Positions 34,401 to 42,785 of a DNA stretch of 64,000 bases are shown in pieces (within the stretch, counting starts at the first letter, position 1; every line of letters begins with the position of its first letter). Position numbers and translations under genes: made by a program. The stretch covers positions 52,121-116,120 of IMG/VR virus record IMGVR_UViG_3300042559_001567; one strand, given 5' to 3'. Origin of the DNA: a virus. Under the pieces are notes generated by a model. The model saw only the letters and a program-made list of their open reading frames with translations, did no database searches and was not told the origin of the DNA.

Positions 34401-35794
34401 TTATACCCGTTATTCAAGGAGCATCAAAAAATATTGATTTATTAACAGAATGGTATAAAAGAAAAAGAGTTGGTTTATTTTTCTGTGGAGGAGTAACTAA
34501 TTTTTCATTTATAGATAATTGGTTAAATGGGTTATTATATTTCTTTAAATTTGAATATAGGATTAAATGGGATAATCAACAAGTTTTAGATTTAAATCAA
34601 AGAGGTTCAAAATTCCCAAGAGAATTGGTTTTTTATAATGTTTTACATAAAAAATTCTATTATAGGTCAACACCATATAATCCAACAAGTGGATTTATTG
34701 GTCAACAATATAGTAACTACTTAGAATTGTTACACCCAACAACATTTTATGATGTAGGTGTTAGAGATGAATTTATGTATGAAATTTGTTATGACCCAAG
34801 GATTGACCCAACCTGTTCTGTTGTTAGAGATTTAACCCCAACCACATACCAAGACCCAGCTAATATTATTGAACACGTTATTAACTATAGAATGGATGTT
34901 TCAAACGCAAAATTTGATGTCGGTGATTTTTTTAGTGATTCAAGTTACAATTTTGGACAAGTATTGGATGGTGATATAACTCAATTAATGTCTATTAATA
35001 ATGAGGCGGGTATTGAGGCTTTTGATTTAGACTCATCAAAATACTTCATGTTCAATGGTGAATTCTTAGACCCTGAAGACCCTTTAACAATAACTTATTT
35101 TACGGGAGGAACAGGAAATTATGGGCCAACACCTATTGATTTTAAATTAGATGATAACGGTAGATTTGTTAGATTATGTTTAAATAATAGATTGGGGGAT
35201 TACTCACAAAAAGTTCCGTTCTTCTTGTGGGATAAAAAGGGTGAAGATTTTGGACCTTATACCGCGAATTCAGATAAACAAAGATGGGATAGAACTAAAA
35301 TTGCAACCCAAAGAATCCAAAGGATTATATCAATATCTGGTGAAACCGAAACAAACACAAACTATTTGTTCCCTGACGGAGAAGAAGAGTTTTTATTATT
35401 ACCAATGACTAAACAACATCCCACATACTCATATGATGGAAATTATACGGATATGATGGATAGGTTTGATAGAATAGAAACAACGGCACCAACAGACCCT
35501 GCTTCAGGATATACGGAAGGTGACATATGGTTAGAAGTTTTAACAGGAGATGTTAAATCACCATCAACGGGAAACATTTATATTGTTTCTGGACAAACTT
35601 GGTCATCACCAATAAGTTATGTACACAATAGTAAGGAATTATTTATTTTCGGAACTGCTAAAAATTATAGCGGTAATAAACAAGTATTGTCTACAGGACT
35701 ACAATTTTACTTTGGTATAAGACCGGGTAAATCTGCATTTGATAGACTAATAAAATATTACGGACCTAAAGGGGTGTTCCCACCAGCTGAATAA
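31430..35794 (+). CDS. giant baseplate wedge protein in gp7 position, with carboxypeptidase-regulatory-like domain and hydrophobic segment
   Basis: 1454 residues. Gene order (gp25, gp6, this) places it where T4 has gp7 (1032 residues), but I see no clear sequence match to gp7. Residues ~48-170 look like a carboxypeptidase-regulatory beta sandwich: CGRVTANNGLGIPNVKVSVF, then T-N-S-A-G-D-F-M-I-W-G-V-P-L-G-E. Residues ~529-575 form a long hydrophobic stretch (FSLLISSIVTFIQFVFAIII, then a second one with GSFLFSVGQGLFGIYFG), unusual for a baseplate protein. The rest is beta-rich, with Cys-containing patches (YPDCEECSED). The C-terminal ~150 residues contain an S/T/G-rich fibre-like part. The TAATG stop/start overlap couples it to the next gene. 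Confidence 0.55.
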   Translation: MQKHRISTNIGKDQRVTVELKQDYDLLEVLSLKFTQQQAYTSLCSDYGVVCGRVTANNGLGIPNVKVSVFVPQKDTDSTDPVISALYPYTSVVDKNDDGYRYNLLPSRKQHGGHVPTGTFFDQQEILSREEVLEVYETYYNYTVKTNSAGDFMIWGVPLGEQTIHAEVDLSDMGCFSIRPYDFIRQGIDEKRFDRFYNFKSDEDLDGLEQIVAFNKKIEVFPFWGNQDLCEIGISRVDFDLSDKGVKVEPISLILISSVTDSDSDAVKKTGVIRTNTGYKCNLQTSGGKIEGVRYTGNKVYGSDGTTLYPELEYFNPGVIEDDGTAMAVIPMNMEYTFTNEFGEEEITNDRNKGIPTTTIARLRIGLGEGNTESTKGTTSAHYLIPQIREYNKNANGSNNLGEYDEELLTTYQFSNVFEDYLNIAWPAGTTGSTMATTFVNDKLNAMLGTNNGGVPEDVFYKFIYGKVYTPTSFQGSHYEVSTAEQFFGLSRRDAFLGIKQIRPSQEDDCTGNANYIPTNFAFRNRIKFSLLISSIVTFIQFVFAIIIVKFFEFIGSFLFSVGQGLFGIYFGWPFNWRPFARIGEQFMSAAYSMQDKGTKVLPLTVYPDCEECSEDTSAFADLSTESEYASVGEIKLKVVGIGQGAGSVMLIPIEFNTSTTNGSSWLQSFYPDAQARDYSSDTSSPLYSNNFQLTNPTKATQKTILEYLSTAKVIPLQGDINDSRFIADMYPLVDDTIIPYTVPPDKAGITSISFSNFILNFNKSNNALGNKSYFRAAQFRDHWKATFLGPDKEDSWEAYGASNGPTRLSSKIQQWTNVVGIWKNYMEVLAFSHEEWTNLCGVNYAGYEGGHNGVGNFADRGTFVIMRIYDRTVRKKNPADQIRTEIATEVGCQKYDKAYNEALSYKYLWATPDSSYGDSHSPINPSTGYAAGLVESSTPVAGSTIMADIIAGGGSERMPYFKIWSKIGNKYYDRKTKSGYSEIRDGVFTIIPVIQGASKNIDLLTEWYKRKRVGLFFCGGVTNFSFIDNWLNGLLYFFKFEYRIKWDNQQVLDLNQRGSKFPRELVFYNVLHKKFYYRSTPYNPTSGFIGQQYSNYLELLHPTTFYDVGVRDEFMYEICYDPRIDPTCSVVRDLTPTTYQDPANIIEHVINYRMDVSNAKFDVGDFFSDSSYNFGQVLDGDITQLMSINNEAGIEAFDLDSSKYFMFNGEFLDPEDPLTITYFTGGTGNYGPTPIDFKLDDNGRFVRLCLNNRLGDYSQKVPFFLWDKKGEDFGPYTANSDKQRWDRTKIATQRIQRIISISGETETNTNYLFPDGEEEFLLLPMTKQHPTYSYDGNYTDMMDRFDRIETTAPTDPASGYTEGDIWLEVLTGDVKSPSTGNIYIVSGQTWSSPISYVHNSKELFIFGTAKNYSGNKQVLSTGLQFYFGIRPGKSAFDRLIKYYGPKGVFPPAE

Positions 35795-37578
35795 TGGAAA
35801 ATAAAAAAGAAATATTATTACCTAGTAAAAGGTACAAAAAGGCGGAAGAACAAGATTTAAATTTAAACATAGGTTTAGAGACCTCACAAACTTTATTAAG
35901 AATTGGGGATAAGGATATTATTTTAGATATTGATAAACTATATGATAAAGAAAGAAATCAAAGTAACAAATATAAAATTTATGGAAAACTTAAAATGGTT
36001 TTTCGTAACATGTATAGTGGAGATACTTCATATGATTATTTACAAGAGAGAGTTTATTTAAATGGAAGGGGAGATGGTTTGGATAACCCAACATTAGGGG
36101 GTTTTTTACCATATGATGAATTTGCATTTTTAAGACGAGATTTAAGAAGAAAAATAATGCCATCAAGTTCGATTAGTGGAGACACTTTAGGATATTACCC
36201 TGAAAATCTCGATTCGGTGTTAGTACTCACAGGATCAACCGATCACACAACAATTACACCTATTACAGCGCCATATCATAATTGGAATCTCTATTTGAGT
36301 TATGTTTATTCTGGTGATACAAATTATCAAATGACATACACCTTAACTGGTGGAACTAAAATATCATTTAAAAGTGGTGACGGAATACCATTTAGATTAT
36401 CAAATACTTTTAATTCATATTATGAATTTACCGCACCTGTAGAACACGGAATGGCTTCTGGTGAATTCGTAACATTTTCAGGTACAACAATAACAGGAGA
36501 AGTTTCAGGAAGAACATATTATATTGACAGTGTTGGTAATGAAACATATAATTCTGAAAAATATGTAATTAACATATTGAAAAAAGAACTTAAGACCGCC
36601 ACAACAATACCGACATTAGTTATCGGTAAAAGATGTATTGATAAAAATAATACAACGGGGTCAACATCACAATATTATGTACATAAACATAAGTTACTTA
36701 CAACAACTGGTGATTACATAATGGATAATATTGGATTCGAATCACCGATATGGGAAGAGGAGAAAAAAATATTATTTGAAAATGCGGTTGGTGCAAATGA
36801 CACAATTGTTGAAAGAAATAGAATGGAATCTGTTCTATATGATTTCAAAGAACCTTTTGTTTTAACTGGATTAACAAACAATTTAGGATATACACCAACA
36901 GAAGTTTATGTAACCACTTTATTTAGAAATGGAAATGGATATTTTAGTTATCCACCAAAAGTAGGACACAAGTTTAATTTCCACGACACTTGGATTGATG
37001 ACCATTTTAATGGTACAACGTCTAACGAAAGTTCAATGGGTACGGGAACACCTTTTATTAGACAAGGTATAACATTTACAAGTGGAAATGAATTAACAAA
37101 AGGAACAGTATTAAATGGTGCATTTGTTGAATATAATAGAAAAGAATTAAAAGAAAGAATTATCTGTGAATCCTTTCAAAAATTAACAAACCCAACAACA
37201 ATTTTTGATTATGGGCAAACTGGAAGTACAATTTTTGCAGGTTCTTCTGCAACAAATATGTTTGGATTATACTACCAACCACATCACAGAGTTAAATTAA
37301 GAGAATTATCACCATATACTGAAAGTGCTAAAACTAAAGACATTTTTAATTTACCTGAAAACGCCAAGTACGATTCTGCCGAAGGTGTATGGAGATGGAG
37401 AGATTTATATGACCATGGATATGTCGATATTGATGGATATGGTACAAAGTTTCCATTTACAAACGGTATTCATTATGTAAAAAATGACATAAACTTCTAT
37501 TTAAGAAATGAGAGATTCCACACAAATAAACAAGACGGAATTTCAAAATTCAAAAATAAAAAAATAACTGATTGTTAA
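35794..37578 (+). CDS. virion structural protein, probable baseplate or fibre-attachment component
   Basis: 594 residues, beta-rich with many G, T, N, Y and F. It opens with a basic/acidic helix (KKEILLPSKRYKKAEEQDLN, then a hydrophobic turn) and a recognisable virion segment, YLQERVYLNGRGDGLDNPTL. The C-terminus is basic (KFKNKKITDC). No specific family recognised. Its position after the gp7-like gene suggests a wedge protein in the gp8 place (T4 gp8 is 334 residues), but this is position only. Both ends show TAATG couplings: it starts on the last base of the upstream stop, and its own last base is the first base of the next ATG. Confidence 0.5.
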   Translation: MENKKEILLPSKRYKKAEEQDLNLNIGLETSQTLLRIGDKDIILDIDKLYDKERNQSNKYKIYGKLKMVFRNMYSGDTSYDYLQERVYLNGRGDGLDNPTLGGFLPYDEFAFLRRDLRRKIMPSSSISGDTLGYYPENLDSVLVLTGSTDHTTITPITAPYHNWNLYLSYVYSGDTNYQMTYTLTGGTKISFKSGDGIPFRLSNTFNSYYEFTAPVEHGMASGEFVTFSGTTITGEVSGRTYYIDSVGNETYNSEKYVINILKKELKTATTIPTLVIGKRCIDKNNTTGSTSQYYVHKHKLLTTTGDYIMDNIGFESPIWEEEKKILFENAVGANDTIVERNRMESVLYDFKEPFVLTGLTNNLGYTPTEVYVTTLFRNGNGYFSYPPKVGHKFNFHDTWIDDHFNGTTSNESSMGTGTPFIRQGITFTSGNELTKGTVLNGAFVEYNRKELKERIICESFQKLTNPTTIFDYGQTGSTIFAGSSATNMFGLYYQPHHRVKLRELSPYTESAKTKDIFNLPENAKYDSAEGVWRWRDLYDHGYVDIDGYGTKFPFTNGIHYVKNDINFYLRNERFHTNKQDGISKFKNKKITDC

Positions 37579-39125
37579 TGAAAATATTAAGACAAAACAC
37601 TGATTTAAATCTTGTATTGAACCACGAACTTGACTTCCAAATGAATTTGGGATGGCAAGAAAACATGGAACAATTTGAAGATGAAGTGTTGAATGACATC
37701 ATTAACCCAATTGACAATTATGAAACTGTTAGATATATTCATAAACCAGATGGTATTAGTGAATCTGATATATGGTTCTATTTTTATTTTTCTAATAATG
37801 GAAATTATAGTAAGGGATTAGATTATAGTTTAGTTGGTATAGAACCCAAGGAAAATGCTAAAATGTTGAGACAATCAACAGAGAGTTTCTTTAGATTAGA
37901 GTTTTATAAAACACCAAATTTATTAGATGTTAATGGTAATGTAACAGGTTATACTGCACCGACAAGACAAAATAGAAAATTAATATTCACAAAAAATTTA
38001 ACATTACCGTTAGGTGAAAAATATTTTTATACACCATTACAAGAAAATATACACGTACCTGTTTTCCACGGTTCAAATTATACAAACAAGGAAAACATGT
38101 ATCTTTTTTGGTTTCAAGATGAGAGTGTTTTAGATGAAACTAATTTAAGTGGTACCACTACAGGTAATACTTTTTTTATGACTGCTAAATTCTTTAATGC
38201 TAAAGATGGTTTAATAACGGATTTTTATAATGACGTATATGCAACATCTCGTGAAATTAAAGAGAATGAGGATATGTATTTTCAAGTTGATATAGATAAA
38301 AGAGATTATTCATATAAGATATATAAATTTAACGGAACGAAAGGTGCTCAAGTAGGAACAACAGCAACACCTATTAAATTTTATGAAAGTGGAGGAGGAA
38401 CGATTACACCACCGTCATCACCAACACCAACAATGACTTTAACCCCAACACCAACACCAACGATAGGAATTGCATTATCTCCATCCCCAACTCCAACACC
38501 TTCTGCAACGCCAGTGAGTGGGACCGAATCTACTAATTCCTATTTTAAACTTAGACCATGTGAATTCCAAAACAGTGCCGGATATTTGGACGGTAATTAC
38601 GATGTTTGGTCAATTAGCGTTTTATCAACTGCATTTAATAGTGGAGAAAGAGTTGAGGGGTCATCAGGATATTTTTATGTTATTGTTGGATCACAATCAG
38701 CCTCTTTAGGTGAACCTAGTAACACGTTATATACGGTAACAAAGGCAAAAACAATAATTAACGGAGAAGAAATACAACTTTATAATTGTGATTATGTTGC
38801 ACCTCCAGTTATTAGAACACAAAAAATATTTGCATATACATTAAATAGCGGTTACCCAACCTCAACACAACTACAACAATATTGTAATCAATATCCACAT
38901 GTTTTACAGGGCGCTGGTTATACACAATATGGACCTTTATATGTTAATGAGACATCTATTACACCACCAACAACATATACACTATGGGACTCAAATACGG
39001 GAGGACAAACATTTAATGGAAATGGTAAATTATATGCAATTTTATTACCAGGAAAATCTAAAATATCATATATAGCAACTATTTCAGAGGTAGGAACAAT
39101 AAGCGAATGGTCAAGTTGTTCCTAA
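37578..39125 (+). CDS. tail-fibre-like virion protein with Pro-Thr linker and C-terminal paralogous module
   Basis: 515 residues from the ATG at 37578. A TTG six bases upstream is in frame, but the TAATG overlap favours the ATG. Residues 1-270 are a compact N-terminal domain (DLNLVLNHELDFQMNLGWQE), probably for baseplate attachment. Residues ~274-312 are a linker of T-P-T-P-T and S-P-S-P-T repeats. Residues ~318-515 are a C-terminal beta module. Its last ~105 residues ([16 protein letters not shown], then a Y-x-L-W turn, then G-K-L-Y-A-I-L-L-P-G and W-S-S-C-S) recur in the 1312-residue protein at 55433 ([18 protein letters not shown] ... [10 protein letters not shown] ... W-T-P-C). The layout suggests a receptor-binding tip on a flexible stalk. 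First of a run of such proteins. Confidence 0.6.
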   Translation: MKILRQNTDLNLVLNHELDFQMNLGWQENMEQFEDEVLNDIINPIDNYETVRYIHKPDGISESDIWFYFYFSNNGNYSKGLDYSLVGIEPKENAKMLRQSTESFFRLEFYKTPNLLDVNGNVTGYTAPTRQNRKLIFTKNLTLPLGEKYFYTPLQENIHVPVFHGSNYTNKENMYLFWFQDESVLDETNLSGTTTGNTFFMTAKFFNAKDGLITDFYNDVYATSREIKENEDMYFQVDIDKRDYSYKIYKFNGTKGAQVGTTATPIKFYESGGGTITPPSSPTPTMTLTPTPTPTIGIALSPSPTPTPSATPVSGTESTNSYFKLRPCEFQNSAGYLDGNYDVWSISVLSTAFNSGERVEGSSGYFYVIVGSQSASLGEPSNTLYTVTKAKTIINGEEIQLYNCDYVAPPVIRTQKIFAYTLNSGYPTSTQLQQYCNQYPHVLQGAGYTQYGPLYVNETSITPPTTYTLWDSNTGGQTFNGNGKLYAILLPGKSKISYIATISEVGTISEWSSCS

Positions 39126-39145
39126 TAATTAACTAATTATAATAA

Positions 39146-42100
39146 ATGAAAAGAATAAGGCATTCTATTAAGAGAAAAAACATACCACAAACAAAACTGG
39201 TTTCATTAACCGGTCGTTTTTGGTATGACTCTAACGAAGAACTTATGTCTTGGACCGGAAATACAGGTAATGCTTATGTAGGACCATCAACTGGAGACAC
39301 AATTTATAATGTAAGCGGAGGAACAGTTGCATCTGGTTACTATAGATGGGGAACACCAACACCAAACACTTGGAATGCAATCACAGGTACGGAGTCATAT
39401 ATTAAAACACAAATTTATGACAACTACCAAATACCATTATTCTTAGATTCTAAAGTTGATGAATATGGTTCAATGGTTGGATTTGATAAAAACATCGGAA
39501 ATGAAAGTCAGTCCGTATCCATTAATTTCAACTATTCAGTTGATTGTAATGTTGTTTCCATAACAGGAACTACAAACGCAAATTCTACGAGATTATTCGA
39601 CGAATTGCAATTTACAATACATTGGGGGGATAATAGTACAACACCGATTAGTGTTAATGGCACCGCAGTAAAGGCATATTCAACAAACGGCAATAAAGAT
39701 ATTAAAATAAGTCTTAATGAACCTTGGTTTACTCAAGAAGTAATCAAAGCTGTTACGGTGGAATGTGCTCAAAATTTAACACCTACACCAACAATGTCGA
39801 TGACACCAACCGTAACACCAACAGTTTCAATATCCCCATCGCCAACCCCAACAGCATCAGTTACACCAACTATAACACCAAGCGTAACACAAACCAAAAC
39901 ACCAACTGCTACACCTACAGTTACACCTACCAATACAGTTACACCAACTGCTACACCTACAGTTACACCAACAACCACTGTTACACCAAGTGTAACGCCA
40001 ACATTATCACCGTCACCAACACCGGAAAGTTCAAATATTACTCTTAAAATATATGACGAAGTAGATAGTCCTGATGATAATAGTACATTCACATTAAGAT
40101 TAATAACCGGAAATGGAGATATATTTAAAATTTGGGATCCGAACTCATCATCATTACCTTCAACAACAACACCACATCTTCAATTTGAGGCAAATTACGA
40201 TTTACTACCATATGTTAATGGTGGAGATGGAGGAATATTTTTAGCACAGTGGGTTACAACTGGTGAATTTTATTGGAGACACAGAATTAAAATAACTGAT
40301 GTTGTAACAAACACAGTTATTTATGATCAATCTGTTGTTGTTGATAATAGTAATTCGTTAGAAATTACACAAAGTATATTTTCGGGAGACAATTATTTAG
40401 TAGAGGCATTTATTGAATACGTGCCAACACCAACACCAACATCAACAGTAACGCCAACGGTTACACCTACAAATACTGTTACACCAACGCCAACAGAAAC
40501 TCCTACGCAAACACCTACCAATACTGTTACACCAACAGAAACTCCTACGCAAACGCCAACAGAGACTCCTACGCAAACACCAACTCAGACACCTACGAAT
40601 ACTGTTACACCAACAGAAACTCCTACGCAAACGCCAACAGAGACTCCTACCAATACACCAACAAATACTGTTACACCAACGGTGACAGAGACACCTACCC
40701 AAACGCCTACAAATACCGTAACACAAACACCAACAGAAACCCCAACGCAAACACCTACGGAGACACCAACTCAGACACCTACGAATACTGTTACACCAAC
40801 AGAAACTCCTACGCAAACGCCAACGAATACACCAACAGAAACTCCTACGCAAACGCCAACAGAGACTCCTACGCAAACGCCTACAAATACTGTTACACCA
40901 ACGCAAACACCTACGGAGACTCCAACTCAGACACCTACGAATACTGTAACACCTACAAATACTGTTACACCTACGAATACTGTAACACCTACAAATACTG
41001 TTACACCAACGGTGACTGAAACGCCAACGGAGACACCTACACAAACGCCAACGGTTACACCTACACCAACTAACCCATTAGATAGTAGTGGTTATTGTAT
41101 TAAAGATTCGTTAAATGCATCTTGTTTTGAATGTTATTCTAGCAACATATTAATTTATGATGCGGACCAACCAATGGAAGCTGGAGAGTTTTTATATAAA
41201 GGACCTGATGGTTCTGAAAAATGGACAATTGAAGATATTCAAATTACATTATCATCAAGCGCAACCGTATTTTATTTATCGGGAGGAGGATTATCAAATA
41301 TCTTAGAAATTAGTGAATTTGGAGTATCGGGAAATGCATATATTTCATCAGTCACTACTTGCCCAACCCCAACACAAACTGTTACACCAACGCAAACAGC
41401 AACACCCACCAATACGGCAACACCTACACCGACTGTTACACTAACAGCGACTATAACACCGACACCTACAATTACACCGTCATCTACACCAAACTGTGGA
41501 TTTGATTGTGATATTACAGAAATTTTGGTACCATCAATAACATATTATGATGTACAAAGATGTGATGACCAATATACTCCTGAAGACGAATCAGTTTATA
41601 CAGGTGTAATAAGATATAATGGACCTAATAATTTTGGACCTGCTTATGGTCAAATTGTAAGAAGTAGTAATGGAAATTGTTACACAATTATTGGAATAAC
41701 GTCAATGTCACCAGAAAGTTCTGGAGTTATTGTTGGAGAATACTCAACATGTTCAGATTGTACGGTACCACCACCATCAAATACACCAACCCAAACTATT
41801 ACACCGTCCCCAACACCTACGGTTACACCAACTAATACAAATACACCGACTGTAACCAGTACGGTTACACCAACAGCTGGATTGGAATTAACACTAACAC
41901 CAACGCCAACACCAACAACAACACAAATATTTAGTGGATGTGTTGAACCAACAACAATTGAAGTAACTACTATGTGTTGTGATTATGATCCACAATTAAA
42001 AGAATTATATTTTGGATATTACGATGGATGGTCAGATATGATACGATTCTATAACGGACCAACTAATTTCACGTTATATGCGTTCAATGGTTCTACTTTA

Positions 42101-42754
42101 TCTACTCATCTCAATTATGATAATGATGTAAGTTTTGCAACACCTATTGTGGCATCATCGGGGCAATATGGTATTAGTTATACGGGAGCTTGTCATGGAG
42201 GAAGTAATAATATTATTTGGATGGGTAATCAATCAATAGGTACTGAAGCAACATCACCATTCTTATATGCACCAACAGGACAAGAAATTTGTAACCATAC
42301 TAATGAACTTATATTCTTAAAATATAATATCGGACAAACATCTATTCCTAGTGGAGCACCTTTAGTTGTAGGTTCACAATTATATCAACAAGGACCAAGA
42401 GGTGGTTACATAAATGTTTACAGAGCAGGTAGTTATTTATTACCTAACGGAAACAAATACAACGTCAATTCAATAGGTATTGTCGAATCTATAGAAGTTG
42501 GAGCTTGTGATTCTGCTTTCTTAAAATCAAGCATTGATAACAGATTTAGAAGTATCAAAAACCCTACAGATATTAGGTCAGATAGACAATATTTGAAAGG
42601 AGTACAATTAAGGTCGGTACAAACGTTAACCGTGGGTAATTGTTATAAATTTATGGGATTAGATGGTAAATGGGTTAGCGGTGAACTAATAACTAAAACA
42701 TCAACAGGTTTCTTAACATATGATTTAGTAATAAATAAAATAACGTGTGGATAA
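39146..42754 (+). CDS. large mucin-like adhesin / tail fibre protein with four Pro-Thr arrays
   Basis: 1202 residues. Short globular modules are separated by Pro-Thr arrays at residues ~210-292, ~425-643, ~739-782 and ~875-928. The longest is about 650 bp of near-repeats of a 12-nt unit encoding T-P-T-x (x is E, Q, N or V). Between them are beta modules, two of them Cys-rich (DSSGYCIKDSLNASCFECYS; NCGFDCDITEILVPSITYYD). The N-terminus is basic (MKRIRHSIKRKNIPQTKLVS). The C-terminus (KGVQLRSVQTLTVGNCYKFM, then G-L-D-G-K-W) is a small beta domain. Pro-Thr stretches are extended, protease-resistant and Thr-rich, possible glycosylation targets. Likely role: side-fibre or whisker-like receptor binding. 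No family match claimed. Confidence 0.6.
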   Translation: MKRIRHSIKRKNIPQTKLVSLTGRFWYDSNEELMSWTGNTGNAYVGPSTGDTIYNVSGGTVASGYYRWGTPTPNTWNAITGTESYIKTQIYDNYQIPLFLDSKVDEYGSMVGFDKNIGNESQSVSINFNYSVDCNVVSITGTTNANSTRLFDELQFTIHWGDNSTTPISVNGTAVKAYSTNGNKDIKISLNEPWFTQEVIKAVTVECAQNLTPTPTMSMTPTVTPTVSISPSPTPTASVTPTITPSVTQTKTPTATPTVTPTNTVTPTATPTVTPTTTVTPSVTPTLSPSPTPESSNITLKIYDEVDSPDDNSTFTLRLITGNGDIFKIWDPNSSSLPSTTTPHLQFEANYDLLPYVNGGDGGIFLAQWVTTGEFYWRHRIKITDVVTNTVIYDQSVVVDNSNSLEITQSIFSGDNYLVEAFIEYVPTPTPTSTVTPTVTPTNTVTPTPTETPTQTPTNTVTPTETPTQTPTETPTQTPTQTPTNTVTPTETPTQTPTETPTNTPTNTVTPTVTETPTQTPTNTVTQTPTETPTQTPTETPTQTPTNTVTPTETPTQTPTNTPTETPTQTPTETPTQTPTNTVTPTQTPTETPTQTPTNTVTPTNTVTPTNTVTPTNTVTPTVTETPTETPTQTPTVTPTPTNPLDSSGYCIKDSLNASCFECYSSNILIYDADQPMEAGEFLYKGPDGSEKWTIEDIQITLSSSATVFYLSGGGLSNILEISEFGVSGNAYISSVTTCPTPTQTVTPTQTATPTNTATPTPTVTLTATITPTPTITPSSTPNCGFDCDITEILVPSITYYDVQRCDDQYTPEDESVYTGVIRYNGPNNFGPAYGQIVRSSNGNCYTIIGITSMSPESSGVIVGEYSTCSDCTVPPPSNTPTQTITPSPTPTVTPTNTNTPTVTSTVTPTAGLELTLTPTPTPTTTQIFSGCVEPTTIEVTTMCCDYDPQLKELYFGYYDGWSDMIRFYNGPTNFTLYAFNGSTLSTHLNYDNDVSFATPIVASSGQYGISYTGACHGGSNNIIWMGNQSIGTEATSPFLYAPTGQEICNHTNELIFLKYNIGQTSIPSGAPLVVGSQLYQQGPRGGYINVYRAGSYLLPNGNKYNVNSIGIVESIEVGACDSAFLKSSIDNRFRSIKNPTDIRSDRQYLKGVQLRSVQTLTVGNCYKFMGLDGKWVSGELITKTSTGFLTYDLVINKITCG
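40422..41075 (+). repeat. 650-bp low-complexity Pro-Thr repeat array
   Basis: Degenerate 12-nt units such as CCAACAGAAACTCCTACGC, encoding T-P-T-E/Q/N/V, with blocks of about 36-60 nt repeated almost exactly (for example ACTCCTACGCAAACGCCAAC several times). The array keeps the reading frame and creates spurious long open frames on other frames and on the minus strand. Confidence 0.9.
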
Positions 42755-42785
42755 TGTTAAAAAAAATATTTAATATAAACAAATA

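Noticed and set aside
37572-37577. TTG start two codons before the ATG of the 37578 gene
   Set aside because: The TAATG stop/start overlap is the recurring coupling in this operon, and TTG starts are not needed elsewhere except in the frameshift region.
39724-40047. 107-codon Tyr/Thr/Asn-rich frame on the plus strand and its minus-strand Val-Gly-rich counterpart
   Set aside because: Both are alternative frames of a Pro-Thr repeat; composition is purely periodic and there is no start region.
40442-41044. 200-codon open frame on the minus strand, rich in Cys and Arg
   Set aside because: It is the antisense of the Pro-Thr repeat array; the repeat periodicity keeps several frames open. The plus-strand frame has flanking globular domains.
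40422-41075. CRISPR-like array
   Set aside because: Units are short, degenerate, without unique spacers, and stay in a protein frame; no cas genes nearby.
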